Assembly (NCBI RefSeq): GCF_036962705.1
Contig: NZ_JBALOQ010000018.1
Location: forward strand, 1 to 64,000
Direction of reading: 5' to 3'
DNA: 64,000 nucleotides
From: Ferdinandcohnia sp036962705
GTDB taxonomy: Bacteria; Bacillota; Bacilli; Bacillales; Bacillaceae_L
This document shows, piece after piece, positions 58,181-64,000 of this stretch (positions are counted from its first letter, which is position 1; each line of letters starts with the position of its first letter). The notes beneath the pieces were generated by a model. The model saw only the letters and a list, made by a program, of their open reading frames with translations, ran no database searches and was not told the origin of the DNA. Position numbers and translations under genes: made by a program.

Positions 58181-59071
58181 TTAGGCCCGAGGATGATAGG
58201 TTTTGTAGACATCCTTTAGACGTGTTTTTGTAACATGCGTATAAATTTGTGTCGTTGAAATGTCAGCGTGACCAAGCATTTCCTGCACTGCTCGAAGGTC
58301 AGCTCCATTCTCTAAAAGATGTGTCGCAAATGAATGACGAAGCGTATGTGGGGTTAACTCCTTTTCAATACGAGCGTCTTTGGTAATTTTCTTTAGATTT
58401 TTCCAGAATCCTTGTCTTGTCATGCGATTCCCATGATGATTCACAAAAAAAGCGTCTGTTTTCTTTTGCTTGACTAGTTGACCACGACCATGGTCTAAAT
58501 ATGCCTGTAGTGCCTTCGTTGCTACACTTCCAAGTGGAACAATGCGCTCCTTATTTCCTTTTCCAAGACATCTGATAAATCCCATCGATAAATGGATATC
58601 CGCCATATTTAAATTTATGAGTTCACTCACCCGAAGGCCTGTTGCATATAAAAGCTCAAGCATTGCTTTGTCACGTATACCAAGCGGATTGTCCAATTTT
58701 GGTGCATCTAACAATGCTTCTACTTCTGAAAGATTTAATACCTTCGGAAGTGTACGCTCTGATTGTGGCGTTTCAATCTGTTCAGTTGGATCATGATCGG
58801 TTACTTTTTCACGAAACAAAAACTTATGAAAAGATCGTATTGATGCTATATGTCTAGCCAATGTTCTTGATGAATTTCCTTGTTCCTTTAAATATTTCAA
58901 AAAATGAATCACTTGCAATCGGTTCACATCATTAAAGGATGAAATATTTTCAACCTTTGTGACATATTGAAAATATTTTTTAAGATCCCGTTCATAGGAC
59001 TTCACAGTATTGTTAGCAAGTCTTCTTTCAACAACTAAGTAATGCAAATAATCCTTCACCTGATCTTCCAC
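58181..59071 (-). CDS. xerD: Tyrosine recombinase XerD
   Basis: A 296-residue site-specific recombinase which, with XerC, resolves chromosome dimers at dif. N-terminal SAM-like DNA-binding domain about 5-85. Catalytic domain about 105-290 with Arg in TGLRVSELI, HTLRHSFATH (HxxR), LGHADISTTQIYTH (His, Tyr). It corresponds to B. subtilis ripX (xerD) and lies before yqzK and fur. It is a housekeeping enzyme, not a phage integrase. Confidence 0.96.
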   Translation of the reverse strand: MEDQVKDYLHYLVVERRLANNTVKSYERDLKKYFQYVTKVENISSFNDVNRLQVIHFLKYLKEQGNSSRTLARHIASIRSFHKFLFREKVTDHDPTEQIETPQSERTLPKVLNLSEVEALLDAPKLDNPLGIRDKAMLELLYATGLRVSELINLNMADIHLSMGFIRCLGKGNKERIVPLGSVATKALQAYLDHGRGQLVKQKKTDAFFVNHHGNRMTRQGFWKNLKKITKDARIEKELTPHTLRHSFATHLLENGADLRAVQEMLGHADISTTQIYTHVTKTRLKDVYKTYHPRA

Positions 59072-59077
59072 TGGTCT

Positions 59078-59305
59078 CTACTCCCCATTTCGGTAAAAAA
59101 ACAATAATCTATCTAACAGGCCTTCCTCCTTTTCTTCAATCATCGAGGTAGCCTTCACTGAGGATCCTTCCGGCTCGTCATATTTGTGGTAATTTTGATA
59201 TTCCTCATTAACCCATATAATACCATAATAAAATAATATCGTGCATCCAGTAAACAGTACGAAAACCTTTAATGTGTCATATACAATTCGAAACCATTGT
59301 CTCAT
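59078..59305 (-). CDS. yqzK: YqzK family protein (DUF4227)
   Basis: A 75-residue protein with one membrane segment (about 12-32) and an acidic tail (MIEEKEEGLLDRLLFFY). Matches B. subtilis YqzK in size and place between fur and xerD. It ends 6 bases before xerD, so it is probably co-transcribed. Function unknown. Confidence 0.85.
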   Translation of the reverse strand: MRQWFRIVYDTLKVFVLFTGCTILFYYGIIWVNEEYQNYHKYDEPEGSSVKATSMIEEKEEGLLDRLLFFYRNGE

Positions 59306-59422
59306 CTAGTAATCCTCCAAAAAATCCATTGATATTAGAAGATATGCCAAATTTACATGGTTTTATACACGCTTATCCCAATTTCCGCGAATTCTTTTCC
59401 ATCCTATTAGATTATGAAAATG

Positions 59423-59451
59423 AAAAAACCCTTTTCTCGAAAGAAAAAGGG
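59423..59451 (-). terminator. Intrinsic terminator of fur
   Basis: CCCTTTT-CT pairs with AGAAAAAGGG around CGAA; T run on the minus strand, directly past the fur stop. Confidence 0.85.
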
Positions 59452-59455
59452 CAGT

Positions 59456-59926
59456 TTATTTAAGATGTTCTGTTTCCTCTTTTACCTCTTTATCACGACA
59501 ACGATGACAAATTCCATGGAAAGTTAAACGATGGTCTTTTATAATAAAATTCCAATTTTTTTCAACGATTTCTTCGACATCCTCAAGTAAATCCTCTTGA
59601 ATTTCATCGACTGCACCACATTCGATACATACGAGATGATGATGAAAATGTGCTGCACCTTCTTGGCGAAGGTCATATCTGGATACACCATCTCCGAAAT
59701 TTATTTTATCAACGATCTTTAATTCGGTAAGTAATTCAAGTGTCCGATAGACAGTTGCTAAGCCGATTTCTGGCGACTTTTCTTTTACAAGGAGGTAGAC
59801 ATCTTCGGCACTTAAATGATCCTCTTCATGTTCAAGCAGTACCCGAACGGTCGCCTCACGCTGTGGTGTAAGCTTATAACTTGACGAATGCAACTGTTTT
59901 TTTATACGATCGATTCGATTTTCCAT
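59456..59926 (-). CDS. fur: Ferric uptake regulator Fur
   Basis: A 156-residue Fur protein: winged-helix domain about 8-90 (YKLTPQREATVRVLLEHEEDH), metal-binding domain with AHFHHHLVCIECG and CHRCRDKE (two CxxC zinc sites). Represses iron-uptake genes when iron is available. In B. subtilis, the fur gene itself is under PerR; a PerR-like box lies at -35 here. It lies between spoIIM and yqzK. Confidence 0.97.
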   Translation of the reverse strand: MENRIDRIKKQLHSSSYKLTPQREATVRVLLEHEEDHLSAEDVYLLVKEKSPEIGLATVYRTLELLTELKIVDKINFGDGVSRYDLRQEGAAHFHHHLVCIECGAVDEIQEDLLEDVEEIVEKNWNFIIKDHRLTFHGICHRCRDKEVKEETEHLK

Positions 59927-59959
59927 GTAAAACTTTCCCTCCCTCGCCGTTACTTCATT

Positions 59960-59988
59960 ATTATACCAGAAGAAGGGACACTGTCCAA
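59960..59988 (-). promoter_or_regulatory. Sigma-A promoter of fur
   Basis: On the minus strand TTGGAC (59983-59988), 17 bases, TGG-TATAAT extended -10 (TATAAT at 59960-59965). The -35 overlaps a small palindrome, GGACA-C-TGTCC (59976-59986). Confidence 0.8.
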
Positions 59989-60003
59989 ATAAAATAATTA
60001 TAA
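59989..60003. promoter_or_regulatory. PerR-box-like operator at fur
   Basis: On the minus strand TTATAATTATTTTAT matches the PerR box TTATAATNATTATAA at 12 of 14 specified bases. It lies directly next to the fur -35. fur is a known PerR target in B. subtilis. Confidence 0.6.
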
Positions 60004-60040
60004 ATAACAGAAAATAATTCTTATTATCTAATAACTATTC

Positions 60041-60688
60041 TTATTTATTAACCACATCAATTATTTCTTTCATCAGGACAGGAGAAGCGAATGCCTCCAC
60101 AGCTGAAGCCATTAAGATCACGAAACTTACAGCAACCATCAACAGCGAATATCGTGTCAATAACTGTAAAATTGGTTCGTTCATTCGTTTCATAAATTGC
60201 TGTCGAATCATTTTCATTGAGAATGCAACAGCAACTGTACCGACTATGATGAATGTTGGAATGATTAATAGATTTTGCGGAAGTACAGAAACAAATGATA
60301 AAAGAAACCCACTCCAGCCCATTTGATTGACGAGAAAACCAACCGTAAATCCGACAACAACCCCTTTTAGGAATAAAAGAATTAAGATTATCGGCAGCCC
60401 GATGATGGAGATTCCTAAAATCCACATGAGTCCGACATATTTAAGATTATGAAGTATGCTCTGTTTGAAAATATCGGTTGAGTTCGCGTAGGTTCCTTCA
60501 GCTACCTCTCCAAAAAATCGACTTAAATAGAAAAAGAGGTCTTCTTTTTGACTGGGATTTAGGCTGTTTACGACGATTGCTCCAAAAATGACACCCATTA
60601 GGAATAATACGGAAATAAATAAATATATGGATGAATGTTCACAAAAATGGTTAGCTACGATTGTTTTATATGGCTGTTGCTTTCTCAT
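60041..60688 (-). CDS. spoIIM: Stage II sporulation protein M
   Basis: A 215-residue polytopic membrane protein with about five helices, starting MRKQQPYKTIVANHFCEHSS. SpoIIM, with SpoIID and SpoIIP, forms the engulfment machinery (DMP complex) in the mother cell. Family length and place before fur agree with B. subtilis. A sigma-E type promoter precedes it. Confidence 0.96.
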   Translation of the reverse strand: MRKQQPYKTIVANHFCEHSSIYLFISVLFLMGVIFGAIVVNSLNPSQKEDLFFYLSRFFGEVAEGTYANSTDIFKQSILHNLKYVGLMWILGISIIGLPIILILLFLKGVVVGFTVGFLVNQMGWSGFLLSFVSVLPQNLLIIPTFIIVGTVAVAFSMKMIRQQFMKRMNEPILQLLTRYSLLMVAVSFVILMASAVEAFASPVLMKEIIDVVNK

Positions 60689-60718
60689 CTATCGTTCCTC
60701 CTATCAATCTTCTAGTAG

Positions 60719-60747
60719 ATTCTATGAGGACAAATAGATTTCTATGA
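60719..60747 (-). promoter_or_regulatory. Sigma-E type promoter of spoIIM
   Basis: On the minus strand TCATAGA (60741-60747), 14 bases, CATAGAAT (60719-60726): 5 of 7 and 7 of 8 matches to the sigma-E consensus. spoIIM is a sigma-E gene in B. subtilis. Confidence 0.5.
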
Positions 60748-60807
60748 CAATTTGCCAAAACTAATTCTATTAATTCGGACATTCATTACGTAGAGAAGAG
60801 ACTCCTT

Positions 60808-61977
60808 TTATTTGGAGTCTACTTTTCCGTATTTACCACCACCTCCGGATTTTAGGCGGAGTTTTCCGTGGCGGGCTTGAATGATGATGTCGACGATTTG
60901 ATCTTTCACCACACGTCTAAGTTCCTCTTCAGGTATTTTATGAAGAATAGCCATTTCTGTTTTAAAATAATCCCATAATTTTTGTAAAGTTTTCGGCCCT
61001 AGCCCAGGAATAAATTCAAGCGGAATTTGGTGCACATATGGCGGACGATTTGGATTTGGCTCATCCGTGTTTTTTAACTCCTGCAGCCTATCAAAAACAC
61101 CTTTTACATATCCTGAATGCCCACAGCTAGGACAAGCCTCTGCCATAACATCCTCGATGATTGTTAAACATTTCTCACAGGTTGTTTTATGATATTTTCC
61201 TAAAAGAGGATCTAACCCGTAATTTGCGACAACTTCCCTGCCATCTTTTTGATGGAGTGCAAGTCTAAGTTCTTCAAAGGTAGGCTCTTGCAATTTCATA
61301 ATTTGATATTCCCTAGCAATTTTTGGAAGAGAATGTGCATCTGAATTTGAAACAAAAGTAAATGAATGCAATTCTTTTATTTGGTCAGCCATATTTGTAT
61401 TCGAACTCAACCCAAGTTCAATTGCATCAATTAAATCTTCATCAAATACTTCAGTTAAAGATTTTTTCACACCGCGACCGTACATACTTTTGTAGGGAGT
61501 GAAGACGTGTGCAGGAATAAAAATACCGGATAACTCTTTAACTTTTCTTTGTAGCTCTCTTCCACTCACATAGATTCTTTGCGAACTCAATGTAATATTT
61601 TTCATTCGTTCGGATAACCATGTGGAGAATAGTTTCATTTTTTCGATCGTAGGTAAAAAAGCAAGGACATGGATAGGTCCTTTGCAGTTTTCATCATAGA
61701 TTTCAAGTTCACTTCCGATTAGGAGAGTGACATTTTTAAAACGCAATCCCCCCTCTTCATAGGGATACACCTCTCCGATTTCGATTAATGCCTCAAGCTC
61801 CCTGATGACTTCCGGAACATGACAATCAATTACACCAATCATGTCCATTCCTTTAATTTCAGTGGACTCCTGCAGGATATTTCCAATTGTAAGTGATTTG
61901 GCACCTGTGATTTTTACCGGTCTTCCCGAGTTTGTTCTTCCAATATGGATATGTAGGTCAACATAGTAATTGTTCAT
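60808..61977 (-). CDS. yqxK: Endonuclease Q-like PHP-domain protein YqxK
   Basis: A 389-residue protein of the EndoQ family (TIGR00375 type): PHP domain about 1-230 (DLHIHIGRTNSGRP, SNSDAHSLPK), zinc ribbon about 245-270 (CEKCLTI and CPSCGHSG), and a helix-hairpin-helix about 325-345 (IPGLGPKTLQKLW). Archaeal and some Bacillus EndoQ cut DNA at deaminated bases. In B. subtilis the gene is next to nudF. A hairpin AGACTCC/GGAGTCT (60800-60821) overlaps its stop codon. Confidence 0.9.
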   Translation of the reverse strand: MNNYYVDLHIHIGRTNSGRPVKITGAKSLTIGNILQESTEIKGMDMIGVIDCHVPEVIRELEALIEIGEVYPYEEGGLRFKNVTLLIGSELEIYDENCKGPIHVLAFLPTIEKMKLFSTWLSERMKNITLSSQRIYVSGRELQRKVKELSGIFIPAHVFTPYKSMYGRGVKKSLTEVFDEDLIDAIELGLSSNTNMADQIKELHSFTFVSNSDAHSLPKIAREYQIMKLQEPTFEELRLALHQKDGREVVANYGLDPLLGKYHKTTCEKCLTIIEDVMAEACPSCGHSGYVKGVFDRLQELKNTDEPNPNRPPYVHQIPLEFIPGLGPKTLQKLWDYFKTEMAILHKIPEEELRRVVKDQIVDIIIQARHGKLRLKSGGGGKYGKVDSK

Positions 61978-61983
61978 TGTGGC

Positions 61984-62535
61984 TTATTCTCCTAATGCTT
62001 GTTGTAGTTGTAAATACTGTACCGCATAAGCCGTTTTTGCATCAAATATTTTCTTTTCCTTAATCAATTTAAGTGCTTCGTCCAATGTAACCTCAAGCAC
62101 ATCGACAAATTCATCCTCATCCAAACCGGCTGGATTTTCAATCTTTTTTAAACCCTTTGCGATAAAAAGATGAACTAATTCATCTGCAAAACCCGGTGAT
62201 GTGTAAAAAGAAATAAGCGGTGTTAATGTTTCACAATCATAACCTGTTTCTTCTTCTAGTTCTCGTTTTGCAGTGCCTTCTGGTGCCTCTCCTTTTTCAA
62301 GTTTACCAGCAGGAATCTCAACAATTACTTTCTCCAAAGCTTTTCGGTACTGTTTCACCATCACAATCTTCTTATCATCAGTTAATGCAAGAACGGCAAC
62401 AGCACCGGGATGTTTGATAAGCTCTCGTCTACTAGTATGTCCATTTGGCAATTCAACCTCTTCTATATGTAAATCTATAACCTTTCCCTCAAAAAGGACT
62501 TCCCTACTAATTGTCTTTTCTAGTAAATGATCCAT
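61984..62535 (-). CDS. nudF: ADP-ribose pyrophosphatase NudF
   Basis: A 183-residue Nudix hydrolase; the Nudix box GEAPEGTAKRELEEETGYD is complete. It splits ADP-ribose to AMP and ribose 5-phosphate. It ends 6 bases before yqxK. Corresponds to B. subtilis nudF (yqkG). Confidence 0.95.
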   Translation of the reverse strand: MDHLLEKTISREVLFEGKVIDLHIEEVELPNGHTSRRELIKHPGAVAVLALTDDKKIVMVKQYRKALEKVIVEIPAGKLEKGEAPEGTAKRELEEETGYDCETLTPLISFYTSPGFADELVHLFIAKGLKKIENPAGLDEDEFVDVLEVTLDEALKLIKEKKIFDAKTAYAVQYLQLQQALGE

Positions 62536-62551
62536 TATAGCCAGCTCCTTG

Positions 62552-62580
62552 TTCTACTAAATCTAAGTACTTCATACATT
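62552..62580 (+). promoter_or_regulatory. Sigma-E type promoter candidate of mciZ
   Basis: CATACATT (62573-62580) fits the sigma-E -10 fully. The -35 TTCTACT 14 bases upstream fits at only 4 of 7. mciZ is sigma-E dependent in B. subtilis. Confidence 0.5.
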
Positions 62581-62626
62581 TTAGCATAGTTCTTTTCATT
62601 TTTTATAACCCCCAAGGAGGTTTACA

Positions 62627-62770
62627 ATGAAAATTGTGATTGGTGAAAATCGGGTAACGTTAGTCGGAAAGGCATGGGAAATCCGTGTAAAGCTGAAGGA
62701 ATATAGCCGTTCCTATCAAACCGTCCAGGAGTGGATCAATCAAGGAAAGCTGAAACAGGAGAAAAGATAA
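62627..62770 (+). CDS. mciZ: Z-ring formation inhibitor MciZ
   Basis: A 47-residue peptide. Its central part, LVGKAWEIRVKLKEYSRSY, is nearly the same as B. subtilis MciZ (40 residues). MciZ is made in the mother cell, binds the FtsZ C-terminal polymer surface, caps filaments and stops Z-ring assembly during sporulation. AAGGAGG lies 6 bases before the ATG. It lies next to nudF, the same place as in B. subtilis. The C-terminal KLKQEKR tail is longer than in that species. Confidence 0.93.
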   Translation: MKIVIGENRVTLVGKAWEIRVKLKEYSRSYQTVQEWINQGKLKQEKR

Positions 62771-62780
62771 AGTGAAACTT

Positions 62781-62816
62781 CAATCAGTGGGGGTTTTCCT
62801 CATCCCTCACTGATTG
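62781..62816 (+). terminator. Hairpin after mciZ
   Basis: CAATCAGTG (62781-62789) pairs with CACTGATTG (62808-62816), with inner pairs; the T run is weak, so it may be an inefficient terminator. Confidence 0.6.
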
Positions 62817-62819
62817 TTA

Positions 62820-62990
62820 GTTGAGGCCCACATGATGTGGGTCACAAGGACGTTGCACAGGACGTGGTGTACTTAGTCTTTGTTCTTCTTATCGGGCTTT
62901 TACAGGCTGTTATCCCCACTTAAACCTCTTCGTTTTCACTAAAGTTTTAAAGTGGGGATGTTACTGCCCGATAATGCGGGATAAACTCAC
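62820..62990. repeat. Dispersed repeat family B, copy B4
   Basis: Contains GGCCCACATGATGTGGGTCA, CAAGGACGTTGCACAGGACG and TGGTGTACTTAGTCTTTG. Then comes a nested pair of inverted repeats, TTATCGGGC with GCCCGATAA and ATCCCCACTT with AAGTGGGGAT. It lacks the CACCTTGCCGTATTTG leader of the other copies. Confidence 0.75.
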
Positions 62991-63077
62991 TTGACTACCC
63001 CTTCAAATCATTTGTGGTTCTATCATGAAAAGGCTAAAATGTGACTAGATACAATTACAAATTCTGGAGGGGATAGT

Positions 63078-64000
63078 ATGGATAAAAGAAAAATCGGTTC
63101 TTCTGATTTAATTGTGAGCAAAATTGGACTAGGCTGCATGTCCATCGGTACGGATGAAAAAAAAGCATTACAAGTCATTGATACCGCTCTGGATATGGGA
63201 ATCAATTATTTCGATACTGCCGATTTATACGATCAAGGTCTAAATGAAGAGTTCGTTGGAAAAGCCTTGAAATCTAAAAGACAAGATATTATTTTAGCCA
63301 CTAAAGTTGGAAACCGATTTGAACAAGGAAAAGAAGGCTGGTCCTGGGATCCATCAAAAAAATACATAAAATCCGCTGTTAAGGAAAGTCTACGGCGCTT
63401 ACAAACCGATTATATTGATCTCTACCAGCTGCACGGGGGGACAATTGAAGATCATATCGACGAAACGATTGAAGCGTTCGAGGAGTTAAAACAAGAAGGT
63501 GTCATTCGTTATTATGGAATCTCGTCTATCCGTCCAAATGTGATACGAGAATTTGTAAAGAAATCTTCTATCATAAGCGTAATGATGCAATACAGCATTT
63601 TAGATCGTCGCCCAGAGGAGCAAATGCTATCCTTTTTAAATGAACATGAGGTAAGTGTCGTTGCACGTGGACCAGTTGCTAAAGGCATACTCACAAATCG
63701 ATCAATTGAAGACGCTAGTCAAAGTATGAAACAAAATGGATATCTTGATTATTCCTTTGAGGAGATTGATGCTCTGATTGCTAACATAAAGACAGATGTG
63801 TTAGGTAGTAGACCATTAACAGAAGTTGCACTGCAATATTGTTTATTTGAGGATGCTGTTGCTTCCGTCGTAACCGGTGCAAGTTCCACCCAACAAATTA
63901 TAAAAAATGTTGAAGCTGCAAATGCAAAGCCATTAACAGTAGAAGAAATTCAGAAAATCAGAAAACTTTCAAAGGCTTCGGCTTACACTTCGCATCGATA
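63078..64000 (+). CDS. yqkF: Aldo/keto reductase YqkF, reaching the window end
   Basis: An NADPH-dependent aldo-keto reductase of at least 307 residues. Catalytic residues are visible: Asp and Tyr in FDTADLYDQG, Lys in ATKVGNRF, His in LYQLHGG. GGAGG lies 7 bases before the ATG. Reading frame is open to the end; the last two bases, TA, could begin a stop codon, and the length equals B. subtilis YqkF (306), so the gene is probably complete but for one base. In B. subtilis yqkF is also next to mciZ-nudF. Confidence 0.93.
   Translation, partial: MDKRKIGSSDLIVSKIGLGCMSIGTDEKKALQVIDTALDMGINYFDTADLYDQGLNEEFVGKALKSKRQDIILATKVGNRFEQGKEGWSWDPSKKYIKSAVKESLRRLQTDYIDLYQLHGGTIEDHIDETIEAFEELKQEGVIRYYGISSIRPNVIREFVKKSSIISVMMQYSILDRRPEEQMLSFLNEHEVSVVARGPVAKGILTNRSIEDASQSMKQNGYLDYSFEEIDALIANIKTDVLGSRPLTEVALQYCLFEDAVASVVTGASSTQQIIKNVEAANAKPLTVEEIQKIRKLSKASAYTSHR

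Noticed and set aside
58181..59071. Phage or integrative-element integrase
   Set aside because: The recombinase is the housekeeping XerD in its conserved place, with no att duplications or phage genes around.
121..62990. CRISPR array
   Set aside because: The repeats are few, long, different in length and kilobases apart, with no regular spacers.

Overview
The window is chromosomal DNA from an endospore-forming, low-GC Gram-positive bacterium of the family Bacillaceae. The evidence is the gene content (spoVA, spoIIA/sigF, spmAB-dacB, cotJ, sleB-ypeB, mciZ, spoIIM) and gene order that follows the Bacillus subtilis ypf-ypb-res-rib-spoVA-drm-fur-nudF segment almost gene for gene. Most genes lie on the minus strand. 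It is not B. subtilis itself: cotJABC, an asparaginase gene and a cobalamin-riboswitch transport pair sit inside the conserved backbone, and intergenic regions carry dispersed repeats. No rRNA, tRNA, phage, transposase or CRISPR array was seen.

Layout. 0.1-4 kb: a repeat, ypfD (S1 domains), plsC, cmk, ypfB, the c-di-GMP receptor ypfA. 4-7.5 kb: germination pair ypeB-sleB and the anti-sigma protease prsW. 7.5-12 kb: asparaginase, bacillithiol-disulfide reductase ypdA, glutamate dehydrogenase gudB (active-type allele), adaptor mecB. 12-18.8 kb: ypbG, spore-coat operon cotJABC with a readable sigma-E promoter, ypbE-ypbD-recS-ypbB, ferredoxin. 18.8-24 kb: PHP phosphoesterase, M23/LysM endopeptidase, sigX-rsiX with an autoregulatory sigma-X promoter, then a B12-riboswitch operon (lipoprotein plus ECF S-component). 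24-30 kb: resABC-resDE for cytochrome c maturation and respiratory control. 30-34 kb: rluB, spmB-spmA-dacB. 34-38.8 kb: sodF and a divergent DUF2935 gene, an unknown gene, scpB-scpA, a tiny YjcZ-like protein, ypuF. 38.8-43.4 kb: FMN-riboswitch riboflavin operon ribD-ribE-ribB-ribH-ribT, in which the usual RibBA fusion lacks its GTP cyclohydrolase II half; ppiB. 43.5-46 kb: ypuA, lysA. 46-51.3 kb: spoVA operon, interrupted twice by repeats. 51.4-54.4 kb: sigF operon with dacF. 54.6-58 kb: nucleoside catabolism drm-pupG-pdp. 58-64 kb: xerD, yqzK, fur, spoIIM, yqxK, nudF, the FtsZ inhibitor mciZ, and yqkF, which runs to the last base of the window.

How it works together. A large share of the genes serve sporulation and germination. 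Sigma-E, sigma-F, sigma-G and sigma-K type promoters can be proposed directly from the sequence, covering forespore and mother-cell programmes. The rest is housekeeping: lipid and nucleotide metabolism, riboflavin, lysine, respiration, redox and metal control. The most interesting accessory points are the B12-controlled uptake pair, the loss of the ribA domain from the rib operon, two families of modular dispersed repeats that share a hairpin module, and three tiny genes (mciZ, a YjcZ-like protein and a 28-residue membrane peptide) that are easily missed.
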